From JAJTHJ01 sp046316025 (GTDB lineage: Bacteria; Pseudomonadota; Gammaproteobacteria; Burkholderiales; Burkholderiaceae_F), in the NCBI GenBank assembly GCA_046316025.1, contig JBKCXU010000016.1, positions 1 through 11,613 of the forward strand: a stretch of DNA of 11,613 bases, given 5' to 3'. The notes beneath the pieces are model-generated. The model was given only the letters and a program-made list of their open reading frames with translations. It did no database searches and was not told the origin of the DNA. How positions within the stretch are numbered: the first letter of the stretch is position 1; each line of letters opens with the position of its first letter. Positions 1 through 7,500 of this stretch are shown here, piece after piece. A program made the translations under genes and the position numbers.

Positions 1-28
1 GTGCCACCTACTCCCATCGCCCTCCCGA

Positions 29-49
29 CCTCCCCCTTGAAGGGGGAGG
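29..49. repeat. Perfect inverted repeat upstream of the flavoprotein gene
   Basis: Ten-base arms (CCTCCCCCTT and AAGGGGGAGG) flank a single G, so the element can form a strong hairpin. No T-run follows on the plus strand (the next bases are GGAAAAG), so it is not a canonical plus-strand terminator. Read on the minus strand it is preceded by CTTTTCC. Hairpins of this CCCCCTT-n-AAGGGGG type are common dispersed intergenic repeats in GC-rich proteobacteria. It could end transcription of an upstream gene outside the window or act in mRNA processing. The inverted repeat is certain; the role is inferred. Confidence 0.6.
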
Positions 50-91
50 GGAAAAGCAGCATCAACCTGGATCGTTAGTTCGACTGTCGCA

Positions 92-1165
92 ATGCCGAAA
101 GTTCAGTCGCCCACCCAGCAGCGCGCGGCGCAGCTTTGCGCGCGCCTCGGCATCGCCCAGCCGATCCTCGGCGGCCCGATGGCGGGCGTGACCACGCCGG
201 CGCTCGTCGCTGCCGTCGGCGACAGCGGCGGTCTCGGTCTGCTCGGCTGCGGGATGATGCAGCCCGCAGCCATCGAACAAGCCATCGCGCAGACCCGCGC
301 TCTCACCCGCAAGCCCTTCGGCGCCAACCTGTTCATCACGCCGCAGCCGCAGCCCGACCCCGCGCAGATCGAGCGGATGCAGCGCCGGCTGGCGCCGTAC
401 TACGCGGAATTCGGCCTGCCGCTGCCGGCGCTGCCCGAGCGGGCGGCCCCCGACTTTGCCGCGCAGTTCGACGCAGTGCTGGAGGCGCGGCTGCCCGTCT
501 TTTCCTTCACCTTCGGCCTGCTCGACCGTGCGCGGCTGGATGCCCTGCATGCGCGCGGCACCTTCGTGATCGGCACCGCGAGCTGCGTGGCCGAAGCCAA
601 GCTGCTGGCGGAACTCGGCTGCGATGCCGTCGTCGCCCAAGGTGCGGAAACCGGCGGCCATCGCGGGACGTTTGCGGTGCCGTTCGAGCAGGGGCTGGTC
701 GGCTTGTTCGCGCTGCTGCCGCAGATGGCCGCGGCGGTGGAGGTTCCGGTGATTGCCGCCGGCAGCGTGATGAGCGGTGCGCAGATCGCTGCGGCGCTGC
801 TGCTAGGTGCGAGCGGGGTGCAACTCGGCTCTGCTCTGCTGGCGACACCGGAGTGCGGCACCAGCGCGGCCTACAAAGCCGCGCTGGCCCAGGCGACCGA
901 CACCGGCACGCAGGTCACGCGCAGCTTCAGCGGTCGGCCGGCGCGCGGGTTGCGCAACCGCTTCATGCAAGAAGTCGGCGAAACCGACATCCCCGACTAT
1001 CCGCTGCAAAACGCATTGACCGCGCCGCTGCGCGCTGCCGCCAATGCGCAGGGCCGCGGGGAGTTCGTCTCGCTTTGGGCGGGGCAGGGCGCGGCGCTTG
1101 CCCGCGCGGAGCCCACCGCCGCGGTGATGAGCCGCTTGATCGAAGAATTCGACGCTTTGGTGTAG
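92..1165 (+). CDS. Class I nitronate monooxygenase-type NAD(P)H-dependent flavin oxidoreductase
   Basis: A 357-residue soluble TIM-barrel flavoprotein. Class I nitronate monooxygenases bind FMN and oxidise alkyl nitronates such as propionate 3-nitronate, and some relatives act as NADH:quinone or other flavin reductases. Visible family marks are the N-terminal PILGGPMAGVTTPALVAAV stretch (about residues 24-42), SGGLGLLG (45-52), GANLF (77-81), FSFTFG (137-142), QGAETGGHRGTF (183-194) with the expected catalytic His190, the phosphate-binding AAGSVMSG (222-229) and GVQLGSALL (242-250), then GRPARG, YPLQN and SLWAGQG near the C terminus. Length is normal for the family. ATG at 92 is the earliest in-frame start and leaves the first motif intact, but no clear Shine-Dalgarno precedes it. 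The stop lies 10 bases before pntAB, and the pntAB ribosome site overlaps it, so the two are co-transcribed. The exact substrate cannot be told from sequence. Confidence 0.9.
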   Translation: MPKVQSPTQQRAAQLCARLGIAQPILGGPMAGVTTPALVAAVGDSGGLGLLGCGMMQPAAIEQAIAQTRALTRKPFGANLFITPQPQPDPAQIERMQRRLAPYYAEFGLPLPALPERAAPDFAAQFDAVLEARLPVFSFTFGLLDRARLDALHARGTFVIGTASCVAEAKLLAELGCDAVVAQGAETGGHRGTFAVPFEQGLVGLFALLPQMAAAVEVPVIAAGSVMSGAQIAAALLLGASGVQLGSALLATPECGTSAAYKAALAQATDTGTQVTRSFSGRPARGLRNRFMQEVGETDIPDYPLQNALTAPLRAAANAQGRGEFVSLWAGQGAALARAEPTAAVMSRLIEEFDALV

Positions 1166-1175
1166 GAGCACAGTC

Positions 1176-1493
1176 ATGGAAGCCATCAGCCCCATCGTCT
1201 GGAACTTGATCATCTTCGTGCTCGCCGTCTACGTCGGCTACCACGTGGTGTGGAACGTCACGCCGGCGCTGCATACGCCGTTGATGAGCGTGACCAACGC
1301 GATCTCGGCGATCGTCATCGTCGGCGCGATGCTCGCCGCGGCGCTGACCGAGACCGGCTTAGCCAAGACCATGGGCGTGCTGGCGGTGGCGCTGGCCGCG
1401 GTCAACGTGTTCGGCGGCTTCCTCGTCACGCGGCGGATGCTGGAGATGTTCAAGAAGAAAGAGCCCAAGGCCGGCGCGGGAGAGAAGAAGTGA
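1176..1493 (+). CDS. pntAB: NAD(P) transhydrogenase subunit alpha-2 (membrane part)
   Basis: A 105-residue inner-membrane subunit of proton-translocating NAD(P) transhydrogenase, which uses the proton gradient to drive NADH + NADP+ to NAD+ + NADPH. It corresponds to the membrane part of the alpha chain in species where alpha is split. Three hydrophobic helices are visible, about residues 9-26 (WNLIIFVLAVYVGYHVVW), 43-60 (ISAIVIVGAML...) and 66-84 (MGVLAVALAAVNVFGGFLV), followed by RRMLEMFKKK and a lysine-rich tail, as in the family. The Shine-Dalgarno AGGAG at 1164-1168 overlaps the upstream TAG stop and lies 7 bases before ATG. Its TGA stop shares bases with the GTG start of the next small gene. 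The partner pntAA (NAD-binding domain I) is not immediately upstream as is usual. Identification is firm. Confidence 0.95.
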   Translation: MEAISPIVWNLIIFVLAVYVGYHVVWNVTPALHTPLMSVTNAISAIVIVGAMLAAALTETGLAKTMGVLAVALAAVNVFGGFLVTRRMLEMFKKKEPKAGAGEKK

Positions 1494-1681
1494 GACGCAT
1501 CACGGGCAGGCATTGGTTGGTGGCGCTGGTCGGCGCCACCGGAAGCGCGCTGGGCTCGCACTTCGGGCCCGACCGGGGCCTGGATTCGGCCTCGGCCGCG
1601 GGCTTGGGTGCGTTGGTCGGGGCGCTGGGCGCCGTGGCCGTGCTGGGCGTGGAGCCGTTTACCCGGGAAGGTAAGAAATGA
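1490..1681 (+). CDS. Unrecognised 63-residue small membrane protein embedded between pntAB and pntB
   Basis: I do not recognise this protein. It starts with GTG at 1490, overlapping the pntAB stop (GTGA), and its TGA overlaps the pntB ATG (ATGA), so both junctions show the 4-base overlap typical of translational coupling. GGGAGAG at 1478-1484 is a plausible ribosome site 5 bases upstream, and the pntB ribosome site (GGGAAGG, 1665-1671) lies inside its last codons. The codons are overwhelmingly G/C-ending, like the neighbours. The product has a basic N terminus (RRITGRH), a hydrophobic segment near residues 9-22, a polar loop (SHFGPDRGLD), a second segment near 36-54 rich in small residues with GxxxG spacing (GLGALVGALGAV), and a basic tail (TREGKK). 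This suggests a two-helix hairpin. Position implies an accessory or assembly role with the transhydrogenase, which is inference. A non-coding spacer is unlikely given the exact fit of both overlaps. Confidence 0.75.
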   Translation: MRRITGRHWLVALVGATGSALGSHFGPDRGLDSASAAGLGALVGALGAVAVLGVEPFTREGKK

Positions 1682-3114
1682 GTCTCAGTCTGAACCTCGT
1701 CGTTTTGCTCTACCTGGTCGCGAGCGTGTGCTTTATCCAGGCGTTAAAGGGCCTGTCGCACCCGACCACTTCGCGCCTGGGCAATACCTTCGGGATGGTC
1801 GGCATGACCATCGCGGTGCTGACCACGGTGGCACTGATCTACAAGCTGGCGCCGCAACTGATCGGCAGCGGGCTGGGCTGGATTCTGTTGGGGCTGGTGG
1901 TGGGCGGCGGTATCGGCGCCACCATCGCCTTCAAGGTCGAGATGACCAAGATGCCCGAGATGGTCGCCTTCATGCACAGCATGATCGGCTTGGCCGCGGT
2001 GTTCATCGCGGTGGCGGCGGTGGCCGAGCCCTGGGCCTTTGGCATTTCGCCGGTCGGCGGCGCGGTGCCGGTGGGCAACCGGGTGGAGTTGTTTATCGGC
2101 GCCTTTGTCGGTGCGATCACCTTCTCCGGCTCGGTGATCGCCTTCGGCAAACTGTCCGGCAAGTACAAGTTCCGGCTGTTCCAGGGCGCGCCGGTGATGT
2201 TCGCGGGCCAGCACATGCTTAATCTGCTGTTGGCGGTGGCGATGCTCGGCGCCGGCATCTGGTTCGCCGTTACGCAGGACTGGACGCCGTTCGTCATCAT
2301 GCTGGCGATCGCCTTCGTGCTGGGCGTGCTGATCATCATCCCCATCGGCGGGGCCGACATGCCGGTGGTGGTGTCGATGCTCAACAGCTACTCCGGCTGG
2401 GCGGCGGCGGGGATCGGTTTTTCGCTCAACAACTCGATGCTGATCATCGCCGGCAGCCTGGTCGGCTCCAGCGGCGCGATTCTCAGCTACATCATGTGTC
2501 GGGCGATGAACCGCTCGTTCTTCAACGTGATCCTGGGCGGCTTTGGCGGCGAAGCCAATGCGGCGGCGGCCGCCGGCGGCGGCGCGCAGCGGCCGGTCAA
2601 GAGTGGCGCGGCCGAGGACGCGGCCTTCCTGCTCGGCAATGCGGAGAGCGTGATCATCGTGCCGGGCTACGGTCTGGCGGTGGCGCGCGCCCAGCACCCG
2701 CTGAAGGAGCTGTCCGACAAGCTGATCAAGAAAGGGATCAACGTCCGCTACGCGATTCATCCGGTGGCCGGCCGCATGCCCGGCCACATGAACGTGCTGC
2801 TGGCCGAGGCCGAGGTGCCCTACGACCAGGTGCACGAGATGGAAGACATCAACGCCGAGTTCAGTGATACCGACGTGGTGTTGGTGCTGGGCGCCAACGA
2901 CGTGGTCAACCCCGCTGCGAAGGACCCCAAGAGCCCGATCGCCGGCATGCCGATCCTGGAGGCCTACAAGGCGCGCCAGGTGATCGTCAACAAGCGCAGC
3001 ATGGCCAGCGGCTACGCCGGGCTGGACAACGAACTCTTCTACCTGGACAAGACGATGATGGTCTTCGGCGACGCCAAGAAGGTGATCGAGGCGATCGTCA
3101 AGGCGGTGGAGTAG
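1678..3114 (+). CDS. pntB: NAD(P) transhydrogenase subunit beta
   Basis: A 478-residue beta subunit of the proton-translocating transhydrogenase. The N-terminal half (about residues 1-265) is domain II, a bundle of hydrophobic helices forming part of the proton channel. The C-terminal part (about 300-478) is the NADP(H)-binding domain III. Visible domain III marks are VIIVPGYGLAVARAQH (from residue 325, GYGLAV loop at 330-335), RYAIHPVAGRMPGHMNVLLAEA, GANDVVNP (405-412) and KRSMASGYAG (from 439), which contact NADP(H). Length is typical. GGGAAGG at 1665-1671 lies 6 bases before ATG, which overlaps the stop of the 63-residue gene. A linker of alanines and glycines separates the two domains, which is normal. 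The gene ends 18 bases before the convergent DUF4124 gene stop. Function as an enzyme needs pntAA from outside this window. Confidence 0.97.
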   Translation: MSLSLNLVVLLYLVASVCFIQALKGLSHPTTSRLGNTFGMVGMTIAVLTTVALIYKLAPQLIGSGLGWILLGLVVGGGIGATIAFKVEMTKMPEMVAFMHSMIGLAAVFIAVAAVAEPWAFGISPVGGAVPVGNRVELFIGAFVGAITFSGSVIAFGKLSGKYKFRLFQGAPVMFAGQHMLNLLLAVAMLGAGIWFAVTQDWTPFVIMLAIAFVLGVLIIIPIGGADMPVVVSMLNSYSGWAAAGIGFSLNNSMLIIAGSLVGSSGAILSYIMCRAMNRSFFNVILGGFGGEANAAAAAGGGAQRPVKSGAAEDAAFLLGNAESVIIVPGYGLAVARAQHPLKELSDKLIKKGINVRYAIHPVAGRMPGHMNVLLAEAEVPYDQVHEMEDINAEFSDTDVVLVLGANDVVNPAAKDPKSPIAGMPILEAYKARQVIVNKRSMASGYAGLDNELFYLDKTMMVFGDAKKVIEAIVKAVE

Positions 3115-3132
3115 GGCCCCCGCGACCGGCGT

Positions 3133-3711
3133 TTACCGCCGCCCGCCCGGCGCCGGGCCAAGAATGTCGCGCTCGACGCGCTGGGCGACGGCGCGTTGCA
3201 CCGCGCGGTCGATGGCCGAGGCGGTGTTGCCGCGGTCGCGGTGGCGGTCGTAGCCGGCGTCGGGGCGGCCGGTATCCGGCTTTTGCTTGGGCGGCACCGG
3301 CCGGTTCCATTTGCCTTGCGGGTAGCCGCCATAGCCACCATAGCCGCCGTAAACGACGGTTGGCTGATCGGCGAGTTGGTCGGCCATGGCGTCCAGCGCA
3401 GCGGCCTGGCGCTGCTGGGCGCGGGCCAGTTCCGTCTGCGTGTCGGCCAGGCGCGCCAGTTCGGCGTCGCGCGCTGCGGCGGCGGCGCGCTGCCGCTCTT
3501 CGAGAAACGCCGCGCGCCGCGCCTCGACCGCCGCTATGTCCACCGGTGGCAGCGGCACGTTGGCGGCCTCCACTTCGTGCGACTGCGCCTTGGCTGGGCA
3601 CGGGGTGTTCTGGTACGTCACCCGGCCGTTGAGTTCGCAACGGACGATGGTCGTGGCCTGCGCGGCGGGCAGCAGGCACAGGGCGAGCAGGGTCGGCCAG
3701 AGTCGGGTCAT
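3133..3711 (-). CDS. Secreted DUF4124-type protein with coiled coil and GGY repeats
   Basis: A 192-residue exported protein. The signal peptide is MTRLWPTLLALCLLPAAQA with likely cleavage after Ala19. A small DUF4124-like motif follows: Cys25, GRVTYQNTPC and Cys38, a probable disulfide pair. Residues about 58-113 are charged and alanine/glutamine-rich with coiled-coil character. Next comes a YGGYGGYGGY run (121-130) and a basic, proline-rich then arginine-rich tail. DUF4124 proteins are periplasmic or envelope proteins of unknown role, common in beta- and gammaproteobacteria. The start at 3711 is chosen because AAGGAG lies 7 bases upstream and the signal peptide begins exactly there; an in-frame ATG at 3753 would only add an unlikely N-terminal tail. 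It converges on pntB and diverges from pncA. Expression and export are well supported; function is unknown. Confidence 0.85.
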   Translation of the reverse strand: MTRLWPTLLALCLLPAAQATTIVRCELNGRVTYQNTPCPAKAQSHEVEAANVPLPPVDIAAVEARRAAFLEERQRAAAAARDAELARLADTQTELARAQQRQAAALDAMADQLADQPTVVYGGYGGYGGYPQGKWNRPVPPKQKPDTGRPDAGYDRHRDRGNTASAIDRAVQRAVAQRVERDILGPAPGGRR

Positions 3712-3718
3712 TGCTGGG

Positions 3719-3724
3719 CTCCTT
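3719..3724 (-). promoter_or_regulatory. Ribosome binding site that sets the DUF4124 gene start
   Basis: The minus strand reads AAGGAG, 7 bases before the ATG at 3711. It favours this start over the in-frame ATG at 3753 and agrees with the signal peptide beginning here. Confidence 0.8.
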
Positions 3725-3791
3725 GGTCGGGGCGCATCGCTATGCTCTTGCATCGAGCTATTCGACGCTTGCGGACGAAAGGTTACGCGCC

Positions 3792-4418
3792 ATGCCGCCC
3801 TCGGCCTTGCTCCTGGTCATCGACGTGCAGAACGACTTTCTCCCCGGCGGGGCGCTCGCCGTGCCGCGCGGGGACGAGGTCGTCGCCGTCATCAACGCTC
3901 TCGCACCGCATTTTGCCAACGCGATCGCCACGCAGGACTGGCACCCCGCGGGGCACGTGTCGTTTGCCTCGGCGCACGCCGGGCGCAAGCCGTTCGAGAC
4001 GATCGCACTCCCCTACGGCCCGCAGGTGCTGTGGCCCGACCACTGCGTGCAGGGCACGCGCGGCGCCGCACTGGCCGCGGGCCTGGACCTCATCCGCGCG
4101 CAGGCCATCGTGCGCAAGGGCTACCACGCGCACACCGACAGCTACTCGGCCTTCCCTGAAGCCGACCGCAAGACCCCGACCGGCTTGGCTTCGATGCTGC
4201 GCGAGCGCGGCATCACCGATGTGTACTGCTGCGGCCTGGCCACCGACTTCTGCGTCGCCTGGAGCGCGCTCGATGCGCAGGCGGCAGGGTTTGCGACCTA
4301 CGTGATCGAGGACGCCTGCCGCGCCATCGACACCGGCGGCTCGCTCGCCGCTGCGCGGGCGCAGATGGCGGCGGCGGGGGTGCGCCTGATCGCCAGCGCC
4401 GAAGTTCTCGTGCGCTAG
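3792..4418 (+). CDS. pncA: Nicotinamidase (isochorismatase-like hydrolase)
   Basis: A 208-residue cytoplasmic amidase converting nicotinamide to nicotinate and ammonia in NAD salvage. The isochorismatase-fold triad is visible as Asp11 (IDVQNDFLPGG), Lys109 (VRKGYHAHTDSYSAF) and nucleophile Cys154 (GLATDFCV). The metal site of nicotinamidases is present as Asp49, His51 (QDWHPAGH) and His84 (LWPDHCVQGT). These metal ligands and the WPDHCVQG motif separate PncA from general isochorismatases. Length matches the family. ATG at 3792 is chosen because the protein then starts just before the first strand, and GAAAGG lies 9 bases upstream; extension to an in-frame ATG at 3711 would run over the divergent gene's ribosome site. 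It is divergent from the DUF4124 gene with 80 bases between starts. I see no clear sigma-70 box in that gap. The DUF2339 gene begins 132 bases downstream. Confidence 0.93.
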   Translation: MPPSALLLVIDVQNDFLPGGALAVPRGDEVVAVINALAPHFANAIATQDWHPAGHVSFASAHAGRKPFETIALPYGPQVLWPDHCVQGTRGAALAAGLDLIRAQAIVRKGYHAHTDSYSAFPEADRKTPTGLASMLRERGITDVYCCGLATDFCVAWSALDAQAAGFATYVIEDACRAIDTGGSLAAARAQMAAAGVRLIASAEVLVR

Positions 4419-4538
4419 AGGCGCCGGCGATTGCCGGTAGCGACGCTGGACACTCGCGGTAGCGCCGCATGTGGCGGTGCGATCTGCGGTTTGTGTGTTC
4501 CACAGGTGATGGCGCAGTCTCGGCCTCACATCACAGGG

Positions 4539-4546
4539 GGAGGTGA
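4539..4546 (+). promoter_or_regulatory. Strong Shine-Dalgarno that sets the DUF2339 gene start
   Basis: GGAGGTGA is fully complementary to the 16S anti-Shine-Dalgarno core and lies 4 bases before ATG 4551 (7 bases when measured from GGAGG). It favours 4551 over an in-frame ATG at 4431, whose extra 40 residues show no family similarity. Short arms ATCAC (4530-4534) and GTGAT (4543-4547) could pair across it and weakly mask the site. The rest of 4419-4550 shows only a weak CCGGC-GATT-GCCGG hairpin after the pncA stop. Confidence 0.8.
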
Positions 4547-4550
4547 TTCG

Positions 4551-7500
4551 ATGCAGCACCACCACGAGTCGGACCTCGCGCCGCCGCCCACGACCTGGCT
4601 GCCGGCATGGATCGGGATGGCGGTCGGCGCACTCATCGCCATCGTGACGGAGCCGTTTGCGCTGTGGGTTACGGTGCCGCTGGGCTTTGCCATCGGCGTT
4701 GCTATTCGCCGCGGCATGGTGCAGCGAAGTGTGTTGGCGCACTTGCAGCGCACGCAACGACAGCTCGCCGAGCGCGTGACCGACCTGGCGCGGGAGGTGG
4801 CCGAGCTCCAGGCGCAGCGGCGATTCGTGCCCACGCCCGAAACGGCGCCTGCGCAGGCCGCGCCCCCGCCGGCGGCGCTTGCGGTTCGCGCGGAACCGGC
4901 GGTCGCCGCTGCGCCTGCTCCGGCCACCGCAACGGCGCCGAGGCTGCCGCCCCGCCCGGCGGAGCGGGTCGAGCCACGGTCGCCGAGTACCCCGCCGGTG
5001 CCCGGCGCAATCCGCCGGCCGCCGACCCCCTCGGCATTGGAACGCGCTGTCGACGCCGCGCGCGCTTGGCTCTTTGGTGGCAACACGGTGGCGCGCATCG
5101 GTGTGCTGGTGCTCTTCGTCGGCGTGGCCTTTCTGCTGCGTTACGTCGCCGAGCGCACGCAAGTGCCGATCGAACTGCGCCTGCTCGGAGTGGCGGCCGG
5201 CGCGCTCGCGTTGCTCGGGCTCGGCTGGCGGATGCGGACACGGCGCCCCGGTTACGCGGTCACGCTGCAAGGCGGTGCGATCGGCATCCTGTATCTCACC
5301 GCATTCGCCGCGCTGCGCCTGTACGACGTGTTGACGCCGCTGCCGGCCTTTGCGTTCATGGCTGCGCTGGCCGTGCTGTCGGGTGCGCTCGCGGTGTTGC
5401 AGGATGCCCGCGCCTTAGCCGCGCTCGGTGCCGCGGGCGGCTATCTGGCGCCGATCCTCGTATCGACCGGCGATGGGCGCGTGGCGCTGCTCTTCTCCTA
5501 CTACCTGCTGCTGAATCTCGGTGTGGTGGGCGTGGCTTGGTTCCGAGCGTGGCGCGAACTCAACTGGATCGGCTTTCTCTTCACCTTCGGCGTCGGCGGG
5601 CTGTGGGCGGTGCAGCGCTACACGGCGGCGGACTACGCGGTCGGGCAGGGTTTTCTCGCGGCGTTCTGGGCCTTGTTCTTTGTGGTGTCGCTGCTCTATG
5701 CGCTGCGCCAGCGCGGCGACCGACGCGGCCTGTTCGACACCACGCTGGTGTTTGCGCTGCCGCTGGTCGCCTTCGGCATCCAGACGCGCTTCACCCAGGG
5801 CGAGCAATTGGCGCTTGCCGCCGTCGTCGCGGCGGCGGTGTATCTCGCAGCCTCCGCCGCGTTGCTGCGGCGGCGCGAGCCGGCGCTGCGCCTGCTGACC
5901 GAGGCGGTGTTCGGCATCGGCGTGGGATTCCTGACGCTGGCGGTGCCGTTGGCGGCCAGCGCGCAGTGGACGGCAGCCGCCTGGGCGCTGGAAGGCGTGG
6001 CGCTACTCTGGGTCGGACTGAGGCAGCAGCGCGCGCTGCCGGTCTTGGCCGGTCTGGCGCTGCATGCAGCGGGCGCCGTTGCGCTGGCGCAGGCGCTGGG
6101 TCGCGGCGACGTGTCGTGGCTCGCGGAGTTCTCCGGATTCACCGTCAATCTGGCGGTGTTCGCCGCCTGCGCGTTTGCCAGTGCCGCGCTGCTGCGCCGT
6201 TCGCCGCACGCGCCGTGGGGCGAGGCGTGGCGCGCGTTCTTTGCCTGGGCCCCCTGGCTTGCGCAACTGCTGGCTTGGGGCTGGGTCGCGGCCCTGATCT
6301 GGCAGCCGCTGAGGTTTCCGTGGTACGCGTTGCTCTGGTGCGCGCTGGTGCTCGTGCTGCTCGCGCTGGATCGGCGCGCGGCGGCGGGGCGTGCGGTTTC
6401 GCCGGAGTGGGTGGCAGGTGTCGTGCTCGTCCTGCTCGCGGCGCTGGTCGCCTTTGGCCATCCGGCCGCGGGCGACTCGGGCGCGGATTGGACACTGGTG
6501 CTGCGGCTTGCCGTGGCCGCGACCGGCGTGGCGGCGGCGCTGCTGTCGCTGCACGACAACGACGGGCCGCGCCGCATGGCCGCGGCCGGCCTGCTGACGC
6601 TGGGCGTGCTGGCCTGGTTGGCCGCGCTGCTGGCCGAGGCATTGGGCCGCGTCGAAACGCCGCTGGAGGTCGCGCAGTTGGGTCTGATGCTGGTTGGCGC
6701 GACAGCGTTCGCCTTGGGCTGGCTCGGTACGCGGCTGCGTTGGGACTGGCCGCAGCGGCTGGCGTGGGGGTTCTTCGCCGCGCATCTGACGTTGGCCGCG
6801 TACGTCGTGACGCTGGCGGTGGCGACGGCGGTCGCGCCCGGCCGCTATCTGGGTTGGGCGGTGTGGCCGGCCGCGTGGCTCGCCTTCTATCTACGGTTGC
6901 ATGCCGAGTCCAAGGCAGTGGTCAAGCTGCCGGCGAGCGGCGCGGTCCACGTCGCTGGACTGTGGTTGCTGACGTCGATGCTCGCGGCCGAGGTCGCGCT
7001 GCAAGTTGACCGTGTCGCGGGCGATGGCTGGTTCCACGGCGCCTGGGGCCAGGTGCTGGCGGCCGCCCTGTGGATCGTCGTGCAGCACGCCTCGCGCTGG
7101 CCGATGCGCGCCGCGCCGTTCGCCTACGCACGGGTCGGGGCACCCGGACTGGCCGCGGCATCCCTCGGCTGGCTGCTCTTCGCCAACCTGTGGTGCGCCG
7201 GCGACCCGGCACCGCTGCCGGCGCTGCCGATCGCGAACCCGCTCGATATCGCCTCGATCGCGGTGCTGGCTGCGCTGCTGCGCTGGCATTTGGCCGATGC
7301 GCGGCCGGCATGGCACGGGCCGGTGCGCGCGGCGCTGGCGGCGGCGGCGTTCTTCGTGCTGAACGCCGTCGCGCTGCGGGCGGTGCACTTCCTCGCGGGC
7401 GTGGACTGGTCGTTGGTGGCGCTCGGGCGCTCGGCGATCGCGCAGACCGTCTTGTCCTTGTTGTGGACCAGCACCGCGCTGGTGGCGATGCGGTTCGCAC

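Noticed and set aside
79..90. TTCGACTGTCGC shared with 10891-10902 upstream of the adaptor gene
   Set aside because: A 12-base match between two points of an 11.6-kb window is within chance expectation, and the surrounding bases do not align.
1744..2835. Long minus-strand open frame (363 codons) opposite pntB
   Set aside because: It is antisense to a certain gene, is rich in His/Arg/Gln as expected for a shadow frame of GC-rich codons, and shows no family motif.
3145..3158. 14-bp palindrome GCCCGGCGCCGGGC near the convergent pntB/DUF4124 ends
   Set aside because: It lies in coding sequence for Pro/Gly, lacks a T-run on either strand, and short GC palindromes are expected in DNA of this composition.
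3196..4305. 369-codon plus-strand frame spanning the DUF4124 gene and pncA
   Set aside because: It is antisense to the first gene, out of frame with the second, and its tail is low-complexity Arg/Ser/Thr/Pro.
4431..4550. Upstream extension of the DUF2339 protein to ATG 4431
   Set aside because: The added 40 residues have no family similarity, whereas GGAGGTGA sits directly before ATG 4551.
3783..5270. Long minus-strand open frame (495 codons) across pncA and the DUF2339 gene
   Set aside because: It spans two well-supported genes and their gap, and its composition (runs of R, H, G) is typical of a GC-rich antisense shadow.
4607..7009. 800-codon plus-strand frame inside the DUF2339 gene
   Set aside because: It is shifted relative to the true frame, is extremely Arg/Ala/Gly-rich and has no hydrophobic pattern; the true frame has the family signature and strong ribosome site.
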